A DNA stretch of 64,000 nt. It comes from Paenibacillus alvei DSM 29. GTDB lineage: Bacteria > Bacillota > Bacilli > Paenibacillales > Paenibacillaceae. Below, in pieces: positions 10,602-18,931 of this stretch. How positions within the stretch are numbered: the stretch's first letter is position 1; each line of letters begins with the position of its first letter. Made by a program: the position numbers and the translations under genes. The stretch lies in the NCBI RefSeq assembly GCF_000293805.1, contig NZ_AMBZ01000023.1, positions 1 through 64,000 on the forward strand, given 5' to 3'. The notes beneath the pieces are model-generated. The model had not been told where the DNA came from and did not search any database. It saw only the letters and a program-made list of their open reading frames with translations.

Positions 10602-10628
10602 AAAAAGAGCCGCTATGCGGCTCTTTTT
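10602..10628. terminator. Bidirectional intrinsic terminator
   Basis: AAAAAGAGCCGC and GCGGCTCTTTTT form a perfect 12-bp stem with a 3-nt loop, with A and T runs on both sides. It sits between convergent genes and can serve both strands. Confidence 0.9.
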
Positions 10629-10636
10629 GTTGGCAT

Positions 10637-11368
10637 TTAATTCGACTTCCGGTAAGGATCCCGGTAAATACTTGATGTTCCAAGACTCGTTTGGACGCGA
10701 GTACGGCGTTTATGTCCGAATGTAGTACCTTCTTTTGGCTGCGATTGAACAGGCAACCGCTTTCTCTTTTGTGTCTCTATCATGCCTGGCTTGTCCCACA
10801 GCATGCGCATACGCGCAAGCTGATATCTATCAGTAATTTCAGAGGCATTTTGGCCCCAGAAAGCTATTTTCAATTGTTCATCAGTTGGATGTTTAATCCC
10901 TTTCAGTTGCATTACTTTACGGAGTTTTTCGCAAAATTTGCGAAGGATTGAGGGGTCTGGGATTAGTAGCATAACGTCTACAACCATCGTCTGAATTGAA
11001 TTGATGAGCTCATATTCATCAGCCATATTTTGAAGCATGGTTACGCCTGATTCCATATCATAAATTCCTTTTCCTAGACCAAATCGGATTATACAAGTTG
11101 AACCTACTCGAAGTTTTTCACCGGTGATGTTATTAGAAAGTACAAAATTAACTTTTAAGCCTGGAGTATTACACAGTTGACATTTTGGGGAGAAATCGTC
11201 ACATGTAGAATCGATCAGCGTATCTAAATTCCACTCGCTCTTTGCATCATCGAAGGACATGGCGGCACTCTTACGCAAAAGTGAATTTTCTACGGTCAGC
11301 GTTGGTTTGCTTAATTCTGTGTCGTCCATTTTAATTTTGATTTTCTTAACGGGGCGAATATTCTTCAA
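10637..11368 (-). CDS. Hypothetical protein with a Cys4-type zinc site
   Basis: 243 residues. The pattern CQLCNTPG ... LRVGSTCIIRFG, a CxxC followed by a VGSxC motif, is seen in small plasmid and phage proteins and suggests one structural zinc site. The C-terminal 40 residues are basic and low complexity. The start is TTG 11368 behind AGGAGGAAC, 7 nt away. No function is known to me. It is the last gene before the shared terminator with the GHKL ATPase gene. Confidence 0.72.
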   Translation of the reverse strand: MKNIRPVKKIKIKMDDTELSKPTLTVENSLLRKSAAMSFDDAKSEWNLDTLIDSTCDDFSPKCQLCNTPGLKVNFVLSNNITGEKLRVGSTCIIRFGLGKGIYDMESGVTMLQNMADEYELINSIQTMVVDVMLLIPDPSILRKFCEKLRKVMQLKGIKHPTDEQLKIAFWGQNASEITDRYQLARMRMLWDKPGMIETQKRKRLPVQSQPKEGTTFGHKRRTRVQTSLGTSSIYRDPYRKSN

Positions 11369-11569
11369 TAATATGTTCCTCCTGATTATAAAAGATATGA
11401 AACAAGGGGCGAATACACGTTCTTATATTATACTAGCATGAAATAATTGGAGATGCAAGCGATAAACACAATATAATGTGTTCAAAATAATTTAATACAC
11501 AACATATAGATGAAACGATGTTCATGAAAATAGCAGGGATAATAGGGTATGAAGAATGAGAGGGGGACA

Positions 11570-11619
11570 ACAAAAAAGAAACGGCAACCGAGGACAAACA
11601 ATAAAGTCCTAGGCTGCCG
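11570..11619 (-). terminator. Intrinsic terminator of the minus-strand gene upstream
   Basis: CGGCA-CC-AGGAC pairs with GTCCT-GG-TGCCG with two mismatches. The A run at 11571-11577 becomes the U run on the minus strand. Confidence 0.75.
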
Positions 11620-11626
11620 TGCTATT

Positions 11627-12298
11627 TTATTCGAAATTTTCTGGCTTCCATCGTCTAGACGCTCTTTCAATTATATTTTTGAAGTTTTCTTCGCCAAACT
11701 TTTGATGAGTAGCAGCGTAAGCGTTGAGTACATCGGTAAGATTATAAATAGAGGCCTTGGAGAAGATCACAAAGTTTCCGTTTAAAATGCGAGTAACCAT
11801 CCTGGCTGATTCGGGAAGACGTTTACCTTTATACTCCCCATATTCGGCATAGGCGCGATCGATATACTCGCCGGTTCTAATTTCCGTTAAATACTCACAG
11901 TGCTTTATCGATTCACGGTCTCCATTAACACCACTTGGCTTAAGGCTATCTGTTATCAGATAGAAATACGACCATTCAACTGAAGCATCCGGAAAAGATT
12001 GAAATATTAATTTGTATGGTTTTGCAATTACTACGCCACTGAGATCGAGTTCAATGCACCCTGTTTCGCTAGATTCACCACACCCCGTTAAATCTTGTCC
12101 GCCACCATCCGGCAAGAAGGTGTGATTAGCTGCTTTACTTTTTCCAATCGCATTCACAATCCTGATTATTTCAGATTTACGGGTGATTTCTCTTCTTTGC
12201 GGAATAATTGCACTATCAAAGAGCGACAGGATCAATTTCTCCCATTGCGGTAATGAAGAATCTCTAAAATCCTTATTGTGTTCCCATAAAGTACTCAC
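11627..12298 (-). CDS. Hypothetical protein, 223 residues
   Basis: I do not recognise a family. The start is GTG 12298 behind GGGGGATGG. The protein has mixed helix and strand, a CGESSETGC segment near residue 73, and an aromatic-rich middle. There are no membrane segments or signal peptide. It is followed by its own terminator, so it is probably monocistronic. Confidence 0.65.
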   Translation of the reverse strand: MSTLWEHNKDFRDSSLPQWEKLILSLFDSAIIPQRREITRKSEIIRIVNAIGKSKAANHTFLPDGGGQDLTGCGESSETGCIELDLSGVVIAKPYKLIFQSFPDASVEWSYFYLITDSLKPSGVNGDRESIKHCEYLTEIRTGEYIDRAYAEYGEYKGKRLPESARMVTRILNGNFVIFSKASIYNLTDVLNAYAATHQKFGEENFKNIIERASRRWKPENFE

Positions 12299-12463
12299 TT
12301 TCCATCCCCCTTTTGGGTAAATTATAGCATTTACTTACTCATTCTTTAATGGGACGTTGCAAGCATGTCTACAACTAATCCGAGTCTAATCCATTGTCAC
12401 AATCAGTGGCACAGAAGAAGGGCTGCAGCTATTCTCTATTGGATCAAATCCAAATGAAAACGG

Positions 12464-12820
12464 GCACGAATTCCCACCACCCACTAAAAGCCAAGCGACC
12501 GGCAAAGACCGCCGTTCCATTGGCTTTTTTGCTGCGCCCAATTGGGCTTTGCAACCGTGGGTCCCCGGTGGCGTGCAGGAGAAAAAGGCGTTGATGCCTT
12601 CCTCCTGCGTCGGAAGCCGGCGGCCTAAAGACGTGGCCCTGCCGCAGCTGGCCAGCGTACCATGACGCCCCTTTTGTCAAATGTTTGCCTGCTGAAGCAG
12701 TTTGCCATTTGACAAAAGAGTTCCACCGTTCCGGCGCCGCGCATGCGCGCCTGGCGGAACCTTGGTGGAACTATGCTTACATGGCTCTGCTGAGCCATGC
12801 GGCAAGCACACCGGCCGCTG
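12464..12820 (+). ncRNA. Structured leader: element A copy 1 plus element B copy 1
   Basis: Element A (12464-12576) is a three-way junction closed by GCACG/CGTGC, CCACC/GGTGG and ACCCAC/GTGGGT. Its inner arm AAAAGCCAA...TTGGCTTTT is followed by a T run and looks like a terminator; a second small arm follows. Element B (12577-12820) has an arm AGGAG...CTCCT, then a junction closed by GCGGCC/GGCCGC. The junction holds a perfect 12-bp stem (TTTTGTCAAATG with CATTTGACAAAA), a GTTCCACC/GGTGGAAC arm and a CATGGCT/AGCCATG arm. A small open frame with a ribosome site starts 35 nt further on. Confidence 0.75.
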
Positions 12821-12854
12821 ATTCATCGAAATCAAGATTTAAGGAGTGGTCAGG

Positions 12855-12950
12855 ATGTCTATTACACAAAAAGCAATAGCAATTTCTAAAATTCAACGTT
12901 TGCAAGCTATCCGTAATCTTAATGTTTACGGTTCGCTGGTTCTGAAATAG
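12855..12950 (+). CDS. Small protein (31 residues) directly behind the A-B leader
   Basis: ATG 12855 has a consensus AAGGAG site 8 nt upstream and reads a short Ser/Ile/Lys-rich peptide (MSITQKAIAISKIQRLQ...) to TAG 12950. A GGGGC-ATTT-GCCCC hairpin follows at 12956-12970, then the ArdC-like gene. It could be a leader peptide or a small protein; the good ribosome site is the main evidence. Confidence 0.45.
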   Translation: MSITQKAIAISKIQRLQAIRNLNVYGSLVLK

Positions 12951-13009
12951 ATTCGTGGGGCATTTGCCCCTTCTATATAACACCACAACAAGACAGGAGA
13001 GATGAATCT

Positions 13010-13849
13010 ATGGCCAAACAGAAAGAACGAAAAGTGGAAGTATTGTTCAAACAGTTAAAAGAAGGTGTCGAGAACGTGTATTCCTCAGAAACATGGAAGG
13101 AGTTGCTTTTGTTTCAAAGTAAAATGCACGACTATAGCTTCAATAACATGATGCTTATCTATATTCAGTGTCCACATGCGACACATGTCGCGGGATACGA
13201 TACATGGAGGAAACTTGGGCGACAAGTGATGTATGGTCAAACAGGCATCCGTATCATGGCACCACATACGTACACGGTAAAAGATGAGAAGACAGGCGAG
13301 GAGGAGAAAAGGACTGGTTATCATCAAACATCTGTGTTTGATATCAGCCAGACGAAAGGTAAAGATATCCCCGTAATAACGGAACTAAAAGGAGATTCCA
13401 AAAGCCTTCGGGAGTTCTATGAAATTGCGAAGTCAATCAGCAGAGTCCCGGTATCAGAAGAAAAAGTCAAAGGGGCAGTAAAGGGATATTACAGTGTTGA
13501 TGGTGATTATATCGTTATTAAAAAAGGGATGGCTACAAAGCAAAAATGCAAGACGCTCATTCACGAAATGGCCCATTCGATTTTACACCGTAAGGAAGAT
13601 GGCAGGAGGGATGAAATGTCGCGGAATGAACGTGAAATCGAAGCAGAGGGGACGGCATTTGTAGTGCTATCTTACTTTGGATTTGATACTAGCGAATATA
13701 GTTTCCCTTATGTCGCTGGATGGAATCCAGGGGGAGAAACGCAAGCCATTCAAAAAGCAGGCGACGTCATACAAAAGACGTCGCAGAAACTCATAGATGA
13801 GATTAATGCCAAACGGAAGAACGAAAAAGAGGAAGAAGAAGTTGCGTAA
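13010..13849 (+). CDS. ArdC-like ssDNA-binding protein with zinc-peptidase motif
   Basis: 279 residues. The N-terminal half matches the ArdC/DUF1738 fold (YSFNNMMLIYIQCP, then AGYDTWRKLGRQV and GIRIMAPH), which in known members binds single-stranded DNA and blocks restriction during plasmid entry. The C-terminal half has HEMAHSILH near residue 184, the HExxH motif of zinc peptidases, with a downstream glutamate in EREIEAEG. The ribosome site is GGAG, 10 nt before ATG 13010. An anti-restriction role is inferred from the family and fits a transferable plasmid. Confidence 0.8.
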   Translation: MAKQKERKVEVLFKQLKEGVENVYSSETWKELLLFQSKMHDYSFNNMMLIYIQCPHATHVAGYDTWRKLGRQVMYGQTGIRIMAPHTYTVKDEKTGEEEKRTGYHQTSVFDISQTKGKDIPVITELKGDSKSLREFYEIAKSISRVPVSEEKVKGAVKGYYSVDGDYIVIKKGMATKQKCKTLIHEMAHSILHRKEDGRRDEMSRNEREIEAEGTAFVVLSYFGFDTSEYSFPYVAGWNPGGETQAIQKAGDVIQKTSQKLIDEINAKRKNEKEEEEVA

Positions 13850-13904
13850 ATACATGACCCGGATTGTGGTCGGGGGAATTCAAAAAAACATTGGAGGAAT
13901 GAAG

Positions 13905-14081
13905 ATGGGGAAAAATAGTGTGGTTGCGTTATGTGATATGAACCGAGCAGAATTAAGATATGAAATGGTGAGATGCAAAAAGGAATTTCAGGTTGCGCTA
14001 TCTCGATATGAATTCACCCAGGCCGAAGAAATGAAAGCACGGATCAAGGAGATAGAGCAGAAACTCCAAGATGCTTCATAG
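13905..14081 (+). CDS. Small helical-hairpin protein resembling a UVR motif
   Basis: 58 residues from ATG 13905, 7 nt behind GGAGG. Longer frames from 13797 lack a ribosome site. The segment ELRYEMVRCKKEFQ...YEFTQAEEMKARIKEIE resembles the UVR helical hairpin of UvrB/UvrC and McsA. It lies 55 nt after the ArdC-like gene, probably in one operon that ends at the hairpin just downstream. The exact role is unknown. Confidence 0.6.
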   Translation: MGKNSVVALCDMNRAELRYEMVRCKKEFQVALSRYEFTQAEEMKARIKEIEQKLQDAS

Positions 14082-14082
14082 G

Positions 14083-14104
14083 AGGAGGGGCGTTAGCCCC
14101 TCCT
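14083..14104 (+). terminator. Strong hairpin after the ArdC operon
   Basis: AGGAGGGGC pairs with GCCCCTCCT across the 4-nt loop GTTA. Only a weak T tract follows, so it may act as a terminator or as a 3' end stabiliser. Confidence 0.6.
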
Positions 14105-14309
14105 TATGTCTGTCCAGGTGCGGCTGCCCAAATGGTTACCCCGTCTACGACGGGCTTTCGGATTGTAAGTTGATGAGCTCTTCCTATCGTCAGAGCTCTT
14201 TCCTCAAAACTCATTCAAGAAAATGATAAAATCACAACATCATAACTTGTAGTTCTTTGCACAGAAGGGTATAATCGAACAATAATTTCCTTTTGGAGGA
14301 TAAATATGT

Positions 14310-14705
14310 ATGTATTTTCCCAGTAGAGAATCCATTGAAGCGTTATCAGTAGAGGAAAAAATCCAAAAATTAAAAGATCTTCGTATTAGCAATCAGATTG
14401 TTGAAATGGCTGCTGGATTTGGTTTTGCAAATAGCAGTAGCTATTACAATTGGCTAAGAAGAATGGGCATATATGATGACTTATGTTCAACATACCGGGT
14501 TAGGCCAAATCATGATCTCGTTACTACGAAGACATATACTAGCAAAGAGGTTATTACGGTTTCAGACGACCAGATTAATATTGAATACGATGTTCTTAAA
14601 GATGGCGCTGCTGCTGCGAAGCTCTTAGAAAAAGTTAGCCGGTATCTTGAAGATGAGAACGGTAAATTCGAGATACAGTTAATCATAAAGAAAAATAAGG
14701 GCTAA
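14310..14705 (+). CDS. Hypothetical DNA-binding-like protein, 131 residues
   Basis: ATG 14310 is used because the ATG at 14306 is out of frame and soon stops; the GGAGG site lies 9 nt upstream. The N-terminal 60 residues look like a helix-turn-helix repeat (SVEEKIQKLKDLRIS, then MAAGFGFANSSSYYNWLR). The C-terminus is a mixed strand/helix region with AAAAKLLEKVSRYL. No family was recognised. The gene is followed by a clean terminator. Confidence 0.65.
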   Translation: MYFPSRESIEALSVEEKIQKLKDLRISNQIVEMAAGFGFANSSSYYNWLRRMGIYDDLCSTYRVRPNHDLVTTKTYTSKEVITVSDDQINIEYDVLKDGAAAAKLLEKVSRYLEDENGKFEIQLIIKKNKG

Positions 14706-14725
14706 ATTATAGGGGATTGTAGCAA

Positions 14726-14750
14726 GCCTCCCAATGTTGGGAGGCTTTTA
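14726..14750 (+). terminator. Intrinsic terminator
   Basis: GCCTCCC pairs with GGGAGGC across a 6-nt loop and is followed by TTTT. Confidence 0.85.
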
Positions 14751-14940
14751 TCATTATCCATACCGTAGCTGTAGATAACCAAGTAAGACAAAGATAACGA
14801 AAGATTATGTTTAATGAGAAGTCCCCGATTTTTGTATTATTCCATATAAGCAGCAATCGCTGCTCACAACTGGACTAGTCCGAATACTTCGGAAACTGTT
14901 TCACAATCATGGATTTCAGTACACATATCTGAGTGCAATC

Positions 14941-14970
14941 TTGAATAAATTATAACATACATGTTATAAT
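14941..14970 (+). promoter_or_regulatory. Promoter with embedded palindromic operator for the toxin-antitoxin pair
   Basis: TTGAAT (14941-14946) and TATAAT (14965-14970) are 18 nt apart. Between and overlapping them lies a perfect palindrome, TTATAACAT-AC-ATGTTATAA (14950-14969). This layout suits repression by the Xre antitoxin, possibly with the toxin, as in many such operons. Confidence 0.75.
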
Positions 14971-15010
14971 GGTGTTAAAATGATACCTATAATTTGAAAG
15001 GGGCATTCCG

Positions 15011-15373
15011 ATGTACGATGTTGTGTTGTACGAAGATGCCCGTGGAGAATCTCCAATGGATCATTTCATCACTGTGCTAAATAAGAAAGCTGAGACAGAT
15101 AAGAAAGCAAGGATTCTACTTAAAAAGGTATACTACACGATTGAACTACTGCAATACAAAGGCACACGAGCTGGTGAAAAGTTTACCAAACAAATTGACG
15201 GTAAGCTTTGGGAATTGCGCCCAGACGATCACAGGGTATTTTTCTTTTTATGGAATGGGAATCATATTGTTCTCTTACATGCTTTTCGGAAACAGGGGAA
15301 AAAGACACCGGATTTAGAAATTGCCAAAGCACAGGCTGAAATGAATGATTGGATAGAACGCCACGGGTGTTGA
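15011..15373 (+). CDS. RelE/HigB-type toxin (phage Gp49-like family)
   Basis: 120 residues with the typical layout MYDVVLYEDARGESPMDHF... KLWELRPDDHRVFFFLWNG...HAFRKQGKKTP. The conserved LWELRP...R.FF and the late FRKKT-like motif mark the RelE/HigB fold, whose members usually cleave mRNA on the ribosome. It precedes the antitoxin gene (toxin first, the HigBA order) with 125 nt between them. Autoregulation through the upstream palindrome is likely. Target and activity are inferred from the family. Confidence 0.82.
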   Translation: MYDVVLYEDARGESPMDHFITVLNKKAETDKKARILLKKVYYTIELLQYKGTRAGEKFTKQIDGKLWELRPDDHRVFFFLWNGNHIVLLHAFRKQGKKTPDLEIAKAQAEMNDWIERHGC

Positions 15374-15498
15374 GAGGGGGGTTCCCCCTCTCCCTCATAC
15401 GAGGTAGTACAAACAAATGTGGAAGGTCGGAATGGCCAAGATGATCAACATTTTACATTTTCGGAGATACTAAAACAGACAGGAGGTGTATATTTGTC

Positions 15499-15792
15499 AT
15501 GAAGAGATGGGACGATGTGAAGAAAAGCATTTCGTCGGTCCCAGAAATTGAAAAAGAGGTACTTGAATTTACTGCTTATTTAGTTGCAAAGTTAGTTCAA
15601 CGACGTCATGAACTGGGATTGACTCAAGAAGAAGTAGCTCAAAAAACAGGGCTCAAACAGTCTGCAATTGCACGAATTGAGAATGCGCGGATTGTGCCTA
15701 AAGTGGATACAATTCAAATCATAGCCAAAGCTTTAGGCCTAAGTCTAGACTTGGTTTCTAATGAAGAAGCCGCTGCATTATCGTTTGCCTAA
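15499..15792 (+). CDS. Xre-family HTH antitoxin
   Basis: 97 residues. The Cro/CI-type helix-turn-helix is clear in LVQRRHELGLTQEEVAQKTG followed by LKQSAIARIENARIVPKVDT. It probably neutralises the upstream RelE/HigB-like toxin and binds the palindrome at 14950. The ribosome site AGGAGG lies 12 nt before ATG 15499, rather far, so translation may be modest. Confidence 0.85.
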   Translation: MKRWDDVKKSISSVPEIEKEVLEFTAYLVAKLVQRRHELGLTQEEVAQKTGLKQSAIARIENARIVPKVDTIQIIAKALGLSLDLVSNEEAAALSFA

Positions 15793-15922
15793 CTAATAGT
15801 TAGAACAAATCAAAAAAGTTTATATAATTAATTTGTAAAAACATTTGTTCACATATGTCAAAAGCTGGTTGTAGCTTAATAAGAATGTAGTTTACTGTAT
15901 AACTTAGAGGTACCCCCAATAG

Positions 15923-15965
15923 CTAAAAGAAACATAAAAGAACATAAAAGAAACATAAAAGAACT
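15923..15965 (+). repeat. Short tandem repeat
   Basis: Four near-identical 10-11 bp units of the type ACATAAAAGA(A) in a row, in the gap after the antitoxin gene. There is no open frame through it. Confidence 0.6.
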
Positions 15966-15997
15966 TAGATAAAAAGTCGAGAAACACAATAAGAAAG

Positions 15998-16031
15998 GAA
16001 CAGCCTACTACGTAAGGGCTGTTCTTTTTTT
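15998..16031 (+). terminator. Intrinsic terminator after the toxin-antitoxin operon
   Basis: GAACAGCC pairs with GGCTGTTC across an 11-nt loop, followed by T7. The sequence from its T run onward (about 120 bp, up to element A) recurs in diverged form at about 18825-18940. Confidence 0.85.
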
Positions 16032-16132
16032 ATGTCCCTTTTGGATTAGACTACAATTGATCAGGGAGACTTTTAGCTGAAGTGTCGAAGTAATATCTCT
16101 TACGATATGAAGTAAAGAATTTGAAAATGGGG

Positions 16133-16488
16133 GCACGAAACCCCACCACCCACTAAAAGCCAAGCGACCGGCAAAGACCGCCGTTCCATTGGCTTTTTTG
16201 CTGCGCCCAACTGGGCTTCGCAACCGTGGGTCCCCGGTGGCATGCAAGAGACAAAGGCATGGTTGCCTTCCTCCTTCGTCGGAAGCCGGCGGCCTAAAGA
16301 CGTGGCCCTGCCGCAGCTGGTCAGCGTACCATGACGCCCCTTTTGTCAAATGTTTGCCTGCTAAAGCAGTTTGCCATTTGACAAAAGAGTTCCACCGTTC
16401 CGGCGCCGCGCATGCGCGCCTGGCGGAACCTTGGTGGAACTAGGCTTACATGGTTCTGCTGAGCCAAGCGGCAAGCACACCGGCCGCT
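16133..16488 (+). ncRNA. Structured leader: element A copy 2 plus element B copy 2
   Basis: Element A spans 16133-16245 and B spans 16246-16488. The fold is as in copy 1. The arm after A is changed in sequence (AGAG...CTCCT, GGC-loop-GCC). In B the last arm reads CATGGTT with AGCCAAG, so most pairs are kept through G-U pairing. The ribosome site of the next gene (AAAGGAGG) begins 8 nt after the closing stem. Confidence 0.75.
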
Positions 16489-16511
16489 AAAGTATAAAAG
16501 GAGGAAAGGCC

Positions 16512-16772
16512 ATGACGCTGACGATAGTTGATATTTTCAAGAATGATGTCTCGCTTGGAGATAGGGTTTCCTTACATTTCGCAGATGAAGAAGGAAGGTA
16601 TGATTATTCAGGTGAAGTCATTAGACTTAATGAAACAGCGGTTGTTTTAAAAAATACTCGTGAGATGGGACTATTTGAATCACTTGCCTATCCGCAGGTG
16701 ATTCAAATAGATATAAATTCGATTTTTATATACGCTGTATTTAAACCGGATGGTTCTTCTTTTGCAAGATAA
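16512..16772 (+). CDS. Small beta-rich protein, possibly Sm/SH3-like
   Basis: 86 residues starting at ATG 16512 behind AAAGGAGGAAAGG. The pattern VSLGDRVSLHFADEEG...YSGEVIRLNETAVVLKN resembles a small five-stranded barrel (Sm or SH3-like), a fold often used to bind RNA. No family is assigned. It is the only gene served by the second A-B leader. Confidence 0.6.
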   Translation: MTLTIVDIFKNDVSLGDRVSLHFADEEGRYDYSGEVIRLNETAVVLKNTREMGLFESLAYPQVIQIDINSIFIYAVFKPDGSSFAR

Positions 16773-16889
16773 ATTCGCTTGTTTTGCATCTGCTCTTTGA
16801 CAATAGAATAGCTGGATTCATATATTGGAATATGCTAAAATACACTAAAAGACATCATTTTAGCATAACAATAATCTGGAGGTGGAACC

Positions 16890-17087
16890 ATGGCCAAAGT
16901 GCTTCCGTTCCCTCACACCGGAGTTAGTGCAGCGTCAATTGCGATGCAAAACATGGAGAAACGATTAGGTGTTTCGTTTTCGGATTACATGGGCACTGGT
17001 GCTGGTCGCTCCGAGGAAACACAAAAACAGATTGATAAAGCCATGCGGAAAGAAACGTTTCAGCTGGCATCTAAACTTTCCAATTAA
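16890..17087 (+). CDS. Hypothetical 65-residue protein
   Basis: ATG 16890 behind TGGAGGTGG. The N-terminus is MAKVLPFPHTG; the remainder is helical and polar. It ends right at a terminator and lies before the PemK-like gene, so it could be an unlinked gene or a partner (possible antitoxin). That link is speculative. Confidence 0.6.
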   Translation: MAKVLPFPHTGVSAASIAMQNMEKRLGVSFSDYMGTGAGRSEETQKQIDKAMRKETFQLASKLSN

Positions 17088-17090
17088 GAA

Positions 17091-17113
17091 TCCACTACTT
17101 ATAGTGGATTTTT
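17091..17113 (+). terminator. Intrinsic terminator
   Basis: TCCACTA pairs with TAGTGGA across a 4-nt loop and is followed by a T run. Confidence 0.8.
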
Positions 17114-17200
17114 TATTATGACCACATACGAACAATATGAAGTTAGTAATTTTCTTTCATTCCATATACTGATAAAACATTTCTATGGGAGGTCGAGATT

Positions 17201-17719
17201 ATGACAGAATTTAATTTCAAAAGAGGACAAGTCTATGAAGGGAATTTTCCGGAATTGAAATATCACGATGTTCTTACGCCTAGACCTGGTTACGTTCTTC
17301 ACGGGAAACACAAATTTGTGATGTTACAATCCCATGACTATCAAGGCGTTAATCCGCATTCTGTACTCGTATTGCCAATAACCTCGGCAAAGGCAGAGGT
17401 AGCCAAAGCACATAAAGAGGGGCGGAGTGTTCGAGCTTCCTATGTTCTGTTATTAAAAGAGGATTATCCATTCTTGGATCATGATTCGTATGTAAGCACG
17501 GATCAACCCGTGGCCATGAATCGGAAATGGTTTTATCCCGATTTAGTAGGGGAGCTAAAAGAAGAGAAAATGTTTGAGGTAGACTTTGCTTATATGTATT
17601 CTTGTAACTTGCAAGATGCAGTTATGGAGTACGCTACAAATTATTACTTGGAGAGGCTCAAAGCCGAGTCGGAAGCGTTTAAAGAGGTGGCGAGTGCCAG
17701 TACATTGCGTAATACATAA
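17201..17719 (+). CDS. PemK/MazF-fold protein (possible toxin)
   Basis: 172 residues. The region KRGQVYEGNFPEL...GKHKFVMLQSHD...HSVLVLPITSAK... STDQPVAMNRKW follows the beta-barrel plan of the CcdB/PemK/MazF superfamily: an RGQVY-type start, a VLVLPITS strand and a late strand before a helix. It is longer than classic MazF (about 110 residues), with an extra helical tail. The ribosome site is GGGAGG. RNase activity is not shown by the sequence. Fold assignment is moderate. Confidence 0.6.
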   Translation: MTEFNFKRGQVYEGNFPELKYHDVLTPRPGYVLHGKHKFVMLQSHDYQGVNPHSVLVLPITSAKAEVAKAHKEGRSVRASYVLLLKEDYPFLDHDSYVSTDQPVAMNRKWFYPDLVGELKEEKMFEVDFAYMYSCNLQDAVMEYATNYYLERLKAESEAFKEVASASTLRNT

Positions 17720-17724
17720 CGTAG

Positions 17725-17752
17725 AAAAGGCCCTTTAAAGGGGCCTTTTTTA
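17725..17752 (+). terminator. Intrinsic terminator
   Basis: AAAAGGCCC pairs with GGGCCTTTT and is followed by more T. Confidence 0.85.
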
Positions 17753-17777
17753 CAATTCAGTATCTGAAAAATGCCCC

Positions 17778-17809
17778 CATGGATACCCGGCTAATGCCGG
17801 CTCTTGATT
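17778..17809 (+). repeat. Copy of the CATGGATA hairpin motif
   Basis: CATGGATA, a stem CCCGGC/GCCGG with a short loop, then CTCTTGATT. This is the motif found seven times in the window. Here no leader or gene follows on the plus strand for about 1.4 kb, so it may be the relic of a lost leader. Confidence 0.55.
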
Positions 17810-17948
17810 GTATACGTGAAGCTCATCGCTGCAGAAGAAATCTGGCATTTTATCAGTATCGCGCAAGTTAAAGACTGTATCATCGAGGAGTTGTCAAAGA
17901 GACTTAAACCCGAAAATAAAGTGTAGATATTCTTTGAATTTTAGATGC

Positions 17949-17987
17949 AAAAAAACTACCCCAACATGCTCCTGCGAGTTGGGGTAG
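17949..17987 (-). terminator. Terminator of the minus-strand secreted-protein gene
   Basis: CTACCCCAAC pairs perfectly with GTTGGGGTAG. The A run to the left gives a U run on the minus strand. Confidence 0.9.
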
Positions 17988-17997
17988 TAACTGTACA

Positions 17998-18477
17998 TTA
18001 ATATTTATAATAAATAAAACCATTGCCTTTGATTTTTGTAAATCCTCCATCCTTAATCTCAATGTGAACTATGTAGTTACCAGGATCTATTGTTCCTGAA
18101 TAAGTACCCGAGTACTCCGTCTTTCCGGTTTTGGTAAATGTTATTGATTTTTTGCTAAATTCGGTGTTTCCCCACTCTTCTTGAAGCTGAACTTTTAATG
18201 TTATCGGAAAGTTTTGGGAATTTGTGTCTACTGAATCCAACACAATACCGAATTTTACCTCTTTCGCAGATTTAGTAAATGTGTGGACAAAAGTTTCGCC
18301 TTCTGAGTCTTTTGCATAGCCACTACCGGTAAATTTAATTTTGAAATTATCACTATTAGCTGCGTAAGTTGTGCTAGTAGTGAAAAACACCAATACAAAG
18401 GCTAATGTGAAAAAAGAAGCTAACAATTTGTAAATCTTTTTTGTACAAAGAGATGGGAGTTGATTTTCCACAATCAT
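17998..18477 (-). CDS. Small secreted protein, 159 residues
   Basis: An N-terminal signal peptide (basic start, then LLASFFTLAFVLVFFTTSTTYAA with cleavage likely after YAA near residue 40) is followed by a beta-rich domain with FKIKFTGSGYAKDSEG and repeated Thr/Ser strands, resembling an immunoglobulin-like or C2-like sandwich. The ribosome site TAGGAGGATG precedes ATG 18477. It has its own terminator. No family was recognised; location outside the membrane is well supported. Confidence 0.72.
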   Translation of the reverse strand: MIVENQLPSLCTKKIYKLLASFFTLAFVLVFFTTSTTYAANSDNFKIKFTGSGYAKDSEGETFVHTFTKSAKEVKFGIVLDSVDTNSQNFPITLKVQLQEEWGNTEFSKKSITFTKTGKTEYSGTYSGTIDPGNYIVHIEIKDGGFTKIKGNGFIYYKY

Positions 18478-18635
18478 TCATCCTCCTAATTTAATGTTGT
18501 TTGCATCAAAAAGTTTGAAGTTTACTACAGAAGTTGAGTATATTGTAGCTATAAATGAAATAAATAAATAGGGGAGTATCATTACTATTTCTAGTAGTAA
18601 AATGACTATTTCTACGCAAAAAAAGACAGCATTAA

Positions 18636-18794
18636 TTGCTGTGGTTATCTATTCTGTCGGAGTTGGTTAGAGAATGTATGCGGTATAAGCCGCCCAATTA
18701 TATGGTCGTTGTGCACCAAGTTATTTCAATGCCGGTTAGTGAAAGAAAGTATACAGTGATTCTTAATCATTATAAGCTGGAAGGAAACAAATAA
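18636..18794 (+). pseudogene. Truncated paralogue of the 63-residue gene at 24054
   Basis: The open stretch reads LSELVRECMRYKPPNYMVVV followed by HQVIS...KYTVILN to TAA 18794. It aligns with AEVVRELMKDYEQPIYTVVV followed by HQVIAVGEDRYVVILN of the gene at 24054-24245. The N-terminal part is missing (an in-frame stop lies at 18633), and no ribosome site precedes the possible TTG at 18636. A weak GAACC/GGTTC terminator follows. Confidence 0.6.
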
Positions 18795-18931
18795 ATGAGA
18801 AAGGAACCTGGCTATTTTCGGGTTCTCTTTTTATGTCCATTTTGGATTAGACTACAATTGATCAGGGAGCTGTATCACAAAAGTTTCTTGGAGTTTTACC
18901 CTAACGATATGAAAAAAAGAAATTGAACAGG

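Noticed and set aside
12394-12879. Open frames through element A and B (also 16008-16443, 24741-25179, 37679-38470, 41965-42264)
   Set aside because: They lie in repeated, G+C-rich folded elements, have no ribosome sites, occur on both strands and encode no recognisable protein. Conservation is explained by the RNA-like pairing.
15923-15965. CRISPR array
   Set aside because: The tandem units are about 10 bp without spacers; no repeat-spacer pattern and no cas genes were seen anywhere in the window.
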